Below are positions 1-5,902 of a DNA stretch of 5,902 bases, in pieces (the stretch's first letter is position 1; each line of letters opens with the position of its first letter). The stretch is taken from positions 1 through 5,902 of the forward strand of contig CAMLOA010000146.1 in NCBI GenBank assembly GCA_946481445.1. The letters are read 5' to 3'. Position numbers and translations under genes: made by a program. Under the pieces are notes generated by a model. That model was given only the letters and a program-made list of their open reading frames with translations. It was not told the origin of the DNA and did no database searches. The stretch is from an uncultured Devosia sp. Its GTDB lineage: Bacteria > Pseudomonadota > Alphaproteobacteria > Rhizobiales > Devosiaceae.

Positions 1-765
1 GCGGTGGATTCGGCGCAGGCGCAGATCGACCAGCTCGATGCCCAGCTTGCCCAGGCCCAGCTCAGCGTGGAATCGGCCGAGCTGAACCTGGCGCGCACCC
101 GCATCGTGGCCCCGAGCGATGGGACTATCGTGGCGCTGCTGGTGGAGCCGGGACAGACCGTCAACGCCAATTCCACCATTCCCACCATCGTCAAGATTGC
201 AGACCTCGACACGATGGTGATCAAGGCCGAGATCTCGGAAGCCGACGTGGTGCGGGTGCAGCCGGGGCAGCGGGTCTATTTCACCATCCTGGGCGAGCCC
301 GACACGCAGATCGAGGCGACCCTGCGCGAAGTGGAACCGGCGCCGACCTCGATCAGCGAGGATACGGCCAGCACGGACAGCGCGGTGTACTACAACGGCC
401 TGTTCGAGGTGCCCAACCCGGACCACAAGCTGCGCATCTCGATGACGGCGCAGGTGACGATCGTGCTGGACGAGGCGCTCGATACCCTGGTGCTGCCGGC
501 GGGGCTGGTGACGCGCCGGGGACCCGATGGTGGTGTCGTGGTGCCGGTCTATGATCCGGCGACCCAGCAGGTGGCGCCGCGCCGCATCGAAGTGGGGCTC
601 AACAACAACGTGATGGCCGAGGTGCTGAGCGGGCTCGAAGAGGGTGAGCAGGTGGTTTCGGGCAATCTGGCCGTGCCGGGCGGTCAGCAGGGACAACAGG
701 GCGGCGGCAATTTCCGCATGGGCAGTGGCATGATGATGATGGGCGGGCCGCGCGGTGGCGGCTGA
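1..765 (+). CDS. macA: MacA-type periplasmic adaptor subunit (membrane fusion protein) of an ABC efflux pump, 5'-truncated
   Basis: Periplasmic adaptor that links the MacB transporter to a TolC-type outer-membrane channel. The reading frame is open from base 1 and ends at TGA 763-765, leaving 254 residues; E. coli MacA has about 371, so roughly the N-terminal third (signal/anchor, first lipoyl half, first hairpin helix) lies outside. Counting GCG at base 1 as residue 1, residues 3-30 are Ala/Gln-rich heptad-like sequence, the end of the alpha-hairpin. Residues 31-58 (TRIVAPSDGTI, then PGQTV) are the second lipoyl half. Residues 60-155 form the beta-barrel domain, with ISEADVVRVQPGQ and FEVPNP, close to E. 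coli MacA. Residues 160-224 are the membrane-proximal domain (GLEEGEQVVSGNLAVPGG). The tail, residues 227-254, is Gly/Gln/Met-rich with four consecutive Met and is absent from E. coli MacA. The gene overlaps macB by 11 nt, which fixes its partner. Identity as an adaptor is certain; MacA rather than another ABC-linked adaptor is inferred from similarity and the adjacent macB. Confidence 0.93.
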   Translation, partial: AVDSAQAQIDQLDAQLAQAQLSVESAELNLARTRIVAPSDGTIVALLVEPGQTVNANSTIPTIVKIADLDTMVIKAEISEADVVRVQPGQRVYFTILGEPDTQIEATLREVEPAPTSISEDTASTDSAVYYNGLFEVPNPDHKLRISMTAQVTIVLDEALDTLVLPAGLVTRRGPDGGVVVPVYDPATQQVAPRRIEVGLNNNVMAEVLSGLEEGEQVVSGNLAVPGGQQGQQGGGNFRMGSGMMMMGGPRGGG

Positions 766-2719
766 GGCAATTTCCGACCCCATCATCTCGCTGCGCGGCC
801 TGACGCGGCAGTTCCAAACTGGCGGGGAAGCGGTCACCGTCCTCAGGGACGTGGACCTCGATATCCACCGGGGCGAGCTGGTGGCCATCATGGGCCAATC
901 GGGGTCGGGCAAATCGACGCTGATGAACATATTGGGATGCCTGGACCGGCCGACCAGCGGCCGCTACCACTTTGCCGGCAAGGATGTCGGCAAGCTGGGC
1001 GCCGATGCACTGGCCGAGCTGCGGCGCGAGCATTTTGGCTTCATCTTCCAGCGGTACCAGCTGCTGGCCGACCTCGACGCAGTCGAGAATGTGGAGATGC
1101 CGGCCATCTATGCCGGGGTGGATGGCGGGGCGCGGCGGCAGCGGGCCATCGACCTGTTGACCCGGCTGGGGCTGGGCGAGCGGCTGGACCATCGGCCCAA
1201 TGCCCTCTCGGGCGGCCAGCAGCAGCGCGTCAGCGTGGCGCGGGCCCTGATGAATGGCGGCGAGGTGATCCTGGCGGACGAGCCGACCGGCGCGCTCGAC
1301 AGCAAGAGCGGCAAGGAGCTGATGGCGCTGCTGCATGAGCTGCATGGCGAGGGGCACACGATCATCATCGTGACGCATGACCCGCTGATCGCGGCGCAGA
1401 CGCAGCGGGTGATCGAGATATCGGATGGCGCCATCATCGGGGACCGGCGCAATGGCGTGGAGACGCGCACCGAGCGCGCCAAGGAAACCATCCGCCGTAT
1501 TGCCCGCTGGCGCGAGGGGTTCGATCGCAGCGTCGAGGCCCTGCGCATGGCGCTGCGGGCGATGATCGCGCACAAGCTGCGCACGTTCCTGACCATGCTG
1601 GGCATCATCATCGGCATCGCCTCGGTGGTGAGCGTGGTGGCCCTTGGACAAGGCAGCCAGCAGACCGTGCTGGCCAATATAGCTTCGATCGGTACGAACA
1701 CGATCAATGTCTATCCCGGTTCCGGCTTCGGCGACCGGCGGTCGGCCCGCATCGAGACGCTGCTGCCCAGCGATGCCGAGGCGCTGCAGATGCAGCCCTT
1801 CGCCGACAGCGTTTCGCCGCAGGTGTCGTCCAATGCCACGGTGCGCTATCGCAATACCTCCTCCAACGCCTCGGTGACCGGGGTGGGCGAGGGCTACTTC
1901 CAGGTGAATGGCCGGACGTTTTCGGCGGGCGTCGGTTTCAGCGCGGACAGCATTTCCGGGCTGACTCAGGAGGCGGTGATCGACCAGAATGCGGCGACGG
2001 CAATCTTCACCAGCGGCGAGAACCCGATCGGGCAGGTGATCATGCTGGGGCGCGTGCCGGTGCGGGTGATCGGCGTGGTGGAGACCGTCACCGGCTTCGG
2101 GCCCGGCGGCAACCAGGCCAATATCTATGTGCCCTATACGACAGCCATGACCCGCATCCTGGGGCAGGGCCACCTCAATTCCATCGCCGTGCGCATTGCC
2201 GACGACTATGACATGGCGCAGGCGGAAGCCGAGATCACCGAACTGATCACGCGACTGCATGGCGGGGACACGGACTTCTTCCTGCAGAATACGGACACGA
2301 TCCGCGACACGATCGAATCGACGGCGGCGACGCTGACGCTGCTGATCTCGACCATTGCGGTGATCTCGCTGGTGGTGGGCGGCATCGGGGTGATGAACAT
2401 CATGCTGGTCAGCGTCTCCGAGCGCACCAGGGAGATCGGCATCCGCATGGCGGTGGGGGCGCGACGGGGCGATATCCTGCGGCAATTCCTGATCGAGGCG
2501 GTGCTGGTGTGCTTCGTGGGCGGGGCGGCCGGGGTGGCGCTGAGCTTTGGACTGGGCAGTGCCCTGACGGCACTGGTATCGGGCGCCCGCGTCAGTTATT
2601 CGCCCGAATCCATCGTGGTGGCCATTGCCTCGGCCAGCCTGATCGGGGTGATCTTCGGGTTCATGCCGGCCCGCTCGGCGGCGCGGCTCGACCCGGTCGA
2701 AGCGCTGGCGCGGGAATGA
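755..2719 (+). CDS. macB: MacB-type ABC transporter, fused ATPase and permease
   Basis: Inner-membrane half of a tripartite MacA-MacB-TolC-type pump. MacB dimers use cytoplasmic ATP hydrolysis to drive periplasmic movements that expel macrolides, peptides or lipid-like substrates; the substrate here is unknown. The 654 residues match the family (E. coli MacB 648). The nucleotide-binding domain spans about 10-230: Walker A GQSGSGKST 47-55, Q-loop Gln99 in FGFIFQRYQLL, signature LSGGQQQR 151-158, Walker B VILADEP 171-177 with Glu176, D-loop ALDS 180-183, H-loop His208. All catalytic residues are present. A charged linker (231-270) leads to TM1 (about 277-298), a large periplasmic domain (about 300-522), then TM2 (526-550), TM3 (577-605) and TM4 (618-637). 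The FtsX-like signature SERTREIGIRMAVGARRGDI and the C-terminus PARSAARLDPVEALARE are typical of MacB. GTG at 755 is the only usable start: the frame closes at TGA 737-739 upstream and the next ATG would remove part of the ATPase. The overlap with macA suggests translational coupling. Confidence 0.96.
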   Translation: MAAEAISDPIISLRGLTRQFQTGGEAVTVLRDVDLDIHRGELVAIMGQSGSGKSTLMNILGCLDRPTSGRYHFAGKDVGKLGADALAELRREHFGFIFQRYQLLADLDAVENVEMPAIYAGVDGGARRQRAIDLLTRLGLGERLDHRPNALSGGQQQRVSVARALMNGGEVILADEPTGALDSKSGKELMALLHELHGEGHTIIIVTHDPLIAAQTQRVIEISDGAIIGDRRNGVETRTERAKETIRRIARWREGFDRSVEALRMALRAMIAHKLRTFLTMLGIIIGIASVVSVVALGQGSQQTVLANIASIGTNTINVYPGSGFGDRRSARIETLLPSDAEALQMQPFADSVSPQVSSNATVRYRNTSSNASVTGVGEGYFQVNGRTFSAGVGFSADSISGLTQEAVIDQNAATAIFTSGENPIGQVIMLGRVPVRVIGVVETVTGFGPGGNQANIYVPYTTAMTRILGQGHLNSIAVRIADDYDMAQAEAEITELITRLHGGDTDFFLQNTDTIRDTIESTAATLTLLISTIAVISLVVGGIGVMNIMLVSVSERTREIGIRMAVGARRGDILRQFLIEAVLVCFVGGAAGVALSFGLGSALTALVSGARVSYSPESIVVAIASASLIGVIFGFMPARSAARLDPVEALARE

Positions 2720-2846
2720 GGGCTGGGGCACGGCCCGGCCTCTCCCCTGCGGCGTTGCCCATTGGCCACGATAAACCCGGGTCGGCCGGGCGCGGATCAT
2801 CAAAGGTTGCTCGCGGCCATCTGGTCGCCCTAAACTTGCCATCAAG

Positions 2847-2870
2847 CCACCGCCTGTTGGGCAGGCGTGG
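2847..2870. repeat. Inverted repeat / GC hairpin in the macB-tamA gap
   Basis: CGCCTG (2851-2856) and CAGGCG (2862-2867) are perfect reverse complements around a 5-nt TTGGG loop. CCA at 2847-2849 can pair with TGG at 2868-2870 if C2850 is bulged, giving a stem of about nine pairs. No T tract follows (the next bases are CGTCAGCGCA), so it is not a standard intrinsic terminator. It could stabilise the macAB transcript end, act with Rho, or be chance in G/C-rich DNA. Confidence 0.45.
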
Positions 2871-2900
2871 CGTCAGCGCAGGGGCGGGGCGGGAGGCTTA

Positions 2901-2915
2901 ACGGAATCTTTCCGT
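2901..2915. repeat. Short perfect inverted repeat upstream of tamA
   Basis: ACGGAA (2901-2906) and TTCCGT (2910-2915) are perfect reverse complements separated by TCT. The element lies about 80 bases before the tamA start region, in the least G/C-rich part of the gap. As DNA it has the dyad form of a regulator site; as RNA it would be a 6-bp stem with a 3-nt loop. There is no following T tract. It matches no named operator that I recognise. Confidence 0.4.
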
Positions 2916-2992
2916 CCCCGAGGGCATTATCGGCTTCTGCCTAAGTGGTTGAAGCGTAACGGGCGGGAACAGGTCCACTGCATAGCGCACGA

Positions 2993-4885
2993 TTGGTAAC
3001 GAGTATTGGCGCCGTGTGCGTTGCTGCCGCATTGGCAGCGGCTCCTGTTGCCGCATTCGAGCTGTTCGGCATCAAGTTCTTCGAAGACCAGGCCGAGATC
3101 GACGCCGAGGCGGTGATCGTGGACCCGCAGCCGTATTACGTGAGCGTAGCGGTCAACGCGGTGGGCGGACTGGAGGCCGTGGTCCGCAATGCGTCGGCGC
3201 TGGTGGCCGACCAGAACGAGCCCGCCTCCGGCGCGGCGGGGCTGCTGGCCAAGGCGCGCGGCGACTACAAGCGCATCGTGGCAGCCCTCTACAACGAGGG
3301 CCACTATGGCGGGGTGGTGAGCATCCGCATCGGCGGGCAGGAGGCGGCCAACCTTCCCCCCGATGTCGACATGCCCGACCCGGTGGATGTGGTGATCGCG
3401 GTCGATCCCGGCCCGTTGTTCCGGTTCAACAGCGTCAATATCGTCAACCAGGCGCCGCCGACCAGCGACCCCTATGACCAGGTCGACCTGCCGATCAATC
3501 GTGGTTTCGGGGCGGGCGAAGTTGCCAGGTCGAGCGTGATCCTGGCCGCTGAGACTCTGGTGCTGGACGCCTGGCGGCAGCAGGGCCATCCCAAGGCCGT
3601 GATCGTCACCCGCGACGTGGTGGCCGATCATGCGACGCAGACCGTGGATGCCACCATTACCGTCAATCCCGGCCCGAAGGCGGCATTTGGCGCGGTGACG
3701 GTGAGCGGCACCGAGACGCTGGACCCCGATTTCATCGTCCGCCAGACCGGGCTGGTGCCGGGCGAGGAATATGATCCGGACGAACTGGCCCTGGCGCAGA
3801 AGCGGCTCGACCGGCTCGAAGTGTTCCGGGCGGCGCGGCTGGTGGCGGCAGAATCGGTGGGTGCCGACGGGTTGCTGCCCTATGAGGTGATCGTGCAGGA
3901 GCTGCCGGGGCGGCGCTTCGGGGTGGGCGCCAGTTTCTCAACCGTCGACGGGCTGGGGCTGGAAGCCTACCACCTGTGGCGGAACCTGTTCGGGCAGGCC
4001 GAAAGGCTGCGGCTGGATGCGCGGGTGGCCAGCATCGCCTGGCCGCTGGACACGGCGCAGTTCGACTATTTCTTCGGCGGCACCTTCACCAAGCCGGGCA
4101 TCTTCACGCCCGATACCGATCTCATCGCGGCGATCTCGGCGGAGCGCACGGTCTACCCGACCTTTACCGAAACCTCGGCCGCCGGACGGATCGGGCTCAC
4201 GCATATCTTTTCCGACCAGATCACCTTCGAGGGCGGGGCGCAGTTCGAGCGCAACCGGTTCGACGATGCGTTCGGCACGCGCGATTTTTCCACGCTGGGG
4301 CTCTATGCAGGCGCCGTGCTGGATTTCCGGGACGACAGTGTCGACCCCACCAGCGGGTGGTACCTGTCGGCCAATCTGGAGCCCTTCTACGAATTCACCT
4401 ATGGCAACGCCCAGGGTCGCGTGGTGGTCGAGGGGCGCACCTATTTCGGCTTCGGCGAAGACGATCCGTTCGTGCTGGCGGGGCGGCTCAAGGCGGGAGC
4501 GCTGCTGGGGCCGGACCTCAGCGAAATTCCGCCTGACAAGCTGTTCTTTGCCGGTGGCGGAGGGTCGGTGCGCGGCTATGCCTACAAGTCCATCGGCGTG
4601 GACGACGGCATGGGCAACGTGACGGGAGGACGCTACCTGCTCGAAGCCTCGCTCGAGGCACGGGCCAAGGTGACCGAGAGCATCGGCGTGGTCGGGTTCG
4701 TGGATGGCGGATATGTGGCTGCCGACACCTTCCCGGGGCTGGACGACCTTTATCTCGGCGCCGGTATCGGCGTGCGATACTATACCGGCCTGGGGCCGCT
4801 GCGCGCCGACATCGCCATTCCGCTCAACAAGCGGCCGGGCGATGCCGACTATGCCATCTATGTCGGCATCGGGCAGGCCTTCTGA
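2993..4885 (+). CDS. tamA: TamA, outer-membrane Omp85-family subunit of the translocation and assembly module
   Basis: Outer-membrane barrel protein that partners TamB in outer-membrane protein assembly and envelope homeostasis. From TTG 2993 it has 630 residues, somewhat longer than E. coli TamA (577). A hydrophobic Ala-rich leader (about 1-21) ends at PVAA before FELFGIKFF, a mature N-terminus seen in alphaproteobacterial TamA. POTRA domains lie at roughly 47-115 (with DYKRIVAALYNEGHYGG), 131-228 (ending in the NPGP turn) and 229-306 (FGAVTVSGTETLDPDFI...LVPGEEYDPDEL). The 16-stranded barrel occupies about 308-630 and carries the conserved lid-loop motif FFAGGGGSVRGY (VRGY 526-529), the DPTSGW strand turn, and a C-terminal beta-signal ending in Phe. 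The start is uncertain: the frame is open only back to TAA 2957-2959 and contains no ATG before residue 127. Candidates are CTG 2978 (adds MHSAR, giving a basic n-region; AGG at 2971-2973 lies 4 nt upstream), TTG 2993 and GTG 3014. Its stop overlaps the tamB ATG. Confidence 0.93.
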   Translation: MVTSIGAVCVAAALAAAPVAAFELFGIKFFEDQAEIDAEAVIVDPQPYYVSVAVNAVGGLEAVVRNASALVADQNEPASGAAGLLAKARGDYKRIVAALYNEGHYGGVVSIRIGGQEAANLPPDVDMPDPVDVVIAVDPGPLFRFNSVNIVNQAPPTSDPYDQVDLPINRGFGAGEVARSSVILAAETLVLDAWRQQGHPKAVIVTRDVVADHATQTVDATITVNPGPKAAFGAVTVSGTETLDPDFIVRQTGLVPGEEYDPDELALAQKRLDRLEVFRAARLVAAESVGADGLLPYEVIVQELPGRRFGVGASFSTVDGLGLEAYHLWRNLFGQAERLRLDARVASIAWPLDTAQFDYFFGGTFTKPGIFTPDTDLIAAISAERTVYPTFTETSAAGRIGLTHIFSDQITFEGGAQFERNRFDDAFGTRDFSTLGLYAGAVLDFRDDSVDPTSGWYLSANLEPFYEFTYGNAQGRVVVEGRTYFGFGEDDPFVLAGRLKAGALLGPDLSEIPPDKLFFAGGGGSVRGYAYKSIGVDDGMGNVTGGRYLLEASLEARAKVTESIGVVGFVDGGYVAADTFPGLDDLYLGAGIGVRYYTGLGPLRADIAIPLNKRPGDADYAIYVGIGQAF

Positions 4886-4887
4886 TG
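4871..4887 (+). promoter_or_regulatory. tamB ribosome binding site and TGATG stop/start overlap
   Basis: GGGCAGG (4871-4877) sits 7 nt before the tamB ATG, inside the last codons of tamA. TGA (4883-4885) and ATG (4885-4887) share one A. This arrangement supports the tamB start and suggests terminating tamA ribosomes re-initiate on tamB, keeping the two subunits in proportion. The coupling is inferred, not shown. Confidence 0.6.
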
Positions 4888-5902
4888 CGCCGGCTCCTGC
4901 TTGTCCCCACCGTTCTGCTTGGCCTGGGCGTCCCCGCGGCGCTGGTGGCGCAGGACGTGCTCACCATGAACCAGGAAGAGCAGAAGGACTGGCTGACCAG
5001 TTTCGTCCAGGACCGGCTGTCGACGCCCGAGAGGCAGATCCGGCTTTCCAATATCGACGGCGCGCTGGGCTCGGACGTGTCGGTGCGCGAGATCACCATT
5101 TCGGACGCCGAAGGCGTATGGCTGCGGATCAACAATGCCCGGCTCAACTGGAGCCAGGCCGCCCTGTTCACCGGGCGGCTGGAAGTGCGCTCGCTGGCAG
5201 CCGATTCGATCGAGTTCATCCGCAATGTCGTGCCGGTGGAGGGCGCGGTGGACCTGCCGGCGCCGGAAGCGACGGGGCTGCAGGTGCCGGAATTTCCGGT
5301 TGCGGTGATCCTCGAGGAACTGTCGGTGCCGCAGGTGACGTTCGGGGAGAACGTATTCGGGCTGGGTTCGGCCATCTCGGTCGCCGGTGCCATGACGCTC
5401 GATGGCGGCAATCTGGACGCCGAACTGGACATCGTGCGGCTCGACGGACCGGGCGGAACGCTGGACCTCGACGTAGCCTACCAGCGCGAGGGGCAAGTGG
5501 TGGACGTGGCGCTGGCGCTGACCGAACCGGAAAACGGGGTCATCGCCAACCTGCTCAATATCGAGAACAGGCCGGCCATGTCGCTCAGCATCACCGGGCA
5601 GGGGCCGTTGAGCGACCTGACGACGGAACTGGTGCTGGCGGCCAATGGGCAGACGGCGCTCAGTGGTGGCGCGACAGTGACGGAGCGGGCCGACGGGCTC
5701 GCGGTCGAGGTGGACCTGGCCGGGCCTCTGGCTATGTTGATGGCCGAACCGTACCGGCCCTTCTTCGGGATGGAGACATCCCTTGTCGCTTCGGCGCTGC
5801 TGCGCGAGGGCGGCGGGCTTTCCATCCCGCAGTTCCGCCTGGTGGGCGGCAACATGGTGCTGGGGGGCAATGCGGAAACGACCGCAGACAATTTCCTGTC
5901 GC
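4885..5902 (+). CDS. tamB: TamB, inner-membrane-anchored periplasm-spanning subunit of the translocation and assembly module, 3'-truncated
   Basis: TamB-family (DUF490-related, AsmA-like) protein that bridges the periplasm from an inner-membrane anchor to TamA. It takes part in outer-membrane protein assembly and, as known for the family, phospholipid transport between membranes. The frame starts at ATG 4885 and stays open to the right edge, giving 339 complete codons; full TamB proteins are usually well over 1000 residues, so most of the gene, including the C-terminal TamB domain, is outside. Residues 1-22 (MRRLLLVPTVLLGLGVPAAL) are a basic plus hydrophobic anchor or signal segment. After it come the usual N-terminal features: WLTSFVQDRLS, then IRLSNIDGALGSDVSVREITISDAEGVWL, then LNWSQAALFTGRLEVRSL. 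From about residue 60 the sequence is alternating hydrophobic/polar beta strands, as in the TamB groove fold. ATG overlaps the tamA TGA by one base, with GGGCAGG at 4871-4877 as a probable ribosome site 7 nt upstream. An in-frame ATG at 4966 would lose the anchor and is unlikely. Confidence 0.93.
   Translation, partial: MRRLLLVPTVLLGLGVPAALVAQDVLTMNQEEQKDWLTSFVQDRLSTPERQIRLSNIDGALGSDVSVREITISDAEGVWLRINNARLNWSQAALFTGRLEVRSLAADSIEFIRNVVPVEGAVDLPAPEATGLQVPEFPVAVILEELSVPQVTFGENVFGLGSAISVAGAMTLDGGNLDAELDIVRLDGPGGTLDLDVAYQREGQVVDVALALTEPENGVIANLLNIENRPAMSLSITGQGPLSDLTTELVLAANGQTALSGGATVTERADGLAVEVDLAGPLAMLMAEPYRPFFGMETSLVASALLREGGGLSIPQFRLVGGNMVLGGNAETTADNFLS

Larger units (their letters stand above)
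2720..2992. other. Intergenic region between macB and tamA (possible tamAB control region)
   Basis: This is the only non-coding stretch above 100 bases. It contains no ATG on the plus strand shortly before tamA and no convincing small gene. Three short perfect inverted repeats are visible: CCCGG/CCGGG at 2776-2780 and 2786-2790, CGCCTG/CAGGCG at 2851-2867, and ACGGAA/TTCCGT at 2901-2915. None is followed by a run of T, so no intrinsic terminator can be called. The segment 2890-2960 is less G/C-rich than its surroundings and would be a natural place for a promoter. CATTAT at 2925-2930 resembles a -10 box but has no -35 partner at normal spacing. TTGAAG at 2949-2954 resembles a -35 box but has no -10 match. 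Whether tamAB is transcribed from here or by read-through from macAB cannot be decided from the sequence. Confidence 0.6.

Noticed and set aside
2720..2760. Intrinsic terminator directly after macB
   Set aside because: Only a 4-bp GGGC-ACG-GCCC stem is visible at 2726-2736 and no T tract follows.
599..2845. Very long open frame on the minus strand opposite macB (748 codons)
   Set aside because: The plus strand carries a complete MacB with every ATPase motif. The antisense translation is rich in His, Arg, Asp and Pro and has no recognisable domain, as expected when strong G/C third-position bias keeps stops out of the opposite strand.
2509..2901. Plus-strand open frame running from within macB into the gap
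   Set aside because: Most of it is an out-of-frame reading of the macB C-terminal membrane region. The part in the gap is low-complexity Arg/Gly/Ala with no ribosome site or family resemblance.
2898..2912. Possible CtrA-type site (TTAA at 2898-2901) with a GANTC methylation site (GAATC 2904-2908)
   Set aside because: The second TTAA half at 7-base spacing is missing (TTTC instead), and TTAACGGA does not match the TTAACCAT half-site well. GANTC motifs occur at several other places in the window, so this one is not special.
2949..2986. TTGAAG as a -35 promoter box for tamA
   Set aside because: At 16-19 base spacing there is no AT-rich -10 match; the nearest candidate, CATAGC at 2981, is 26 bases away.
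2927..3631. Minus-strand open frame opposite the start of tamA
   Set aside because: His/Asp/Arg-rich shadow of the POTRA-coding region with no domain signal; tamA is well supported on the other strand.
4824..5891. Minus-strand open frames opposite tamB
   Set aside because: The plus strand encodes a continuous TamB N-terminal region with typical motifs from an ATG coupled to tamA. The antisense frames are Ser/Arg/Pro-rich shadows.
1..5902. A previously undescribed system
   Set aside because: All four genes fall into known families with expected order and motifs, and the one gap is short. There are no mobile-element ends, direct repeat arrays, unknown gene clusters or abrupt composition changes.

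Overview
The window is GC-rich and densely coding. All four genes lie on the plus strand, and it reads as chromosome of an alphaproteobacterium, probably of the order Hyphomicrobiales. The grounds are strong G/C bias at third codon positions, non-ATG starts, and a TamA/TamB pair of the alphaproteobacterial type (TamA mature start FELFGIKFF, short TamB N-terminal region). A Devosia-like genus is possible, but this is a weak guess from protein style only.

Layout: (1) 1-765 is the 3' part of a MacA-type periplasmic adaptor gene; its 5' end lies outside the window. (2) 755-2719 is a complete macB, the ABC-type efflux ATPase/permease, overlapping macA by 11 nt. (3) 2720-2992 is the only sizeable non-coding gap; it holds small perfect inverted repeats and no promoter or terminator I can call firmly. 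(4) About 2993-4885 is a complete tamA (Omp85-family outer-membrane barrel with POTRA domains), which has no ATG start available. (5) 4885-5902 is the 5' part of tamB, whose ATG overlaps the tamA stop codon by one base; it runs off the right edge.

Two functional modules sit side by side. MacA-MacB would form the inner-membrane and periplasmic parts of a tripartite efflux pump that needs a TolC-type outer-membrane channel, and none is encoded here. TamA-TamB form the translocation and assembly module spanning the periplasm, which takes part in outer-membrane protein assembly and envelope lipid homeostasis. Within each module the genes overlap, as expected for translationally coupled operons. 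The gap between modules suggests tamAB has its own transcription start or is read through from macAB; the sequence does not decide this.

I found no mobile element, CRISPR array, tRNA/rRNA gene or unknown gene cassette. This is ordinary envelope-biogenesis and efflux territory. The items most worth checking are the true start of tamA, the intergenic hairpins and the Gly/Met-rich tail of MacA.
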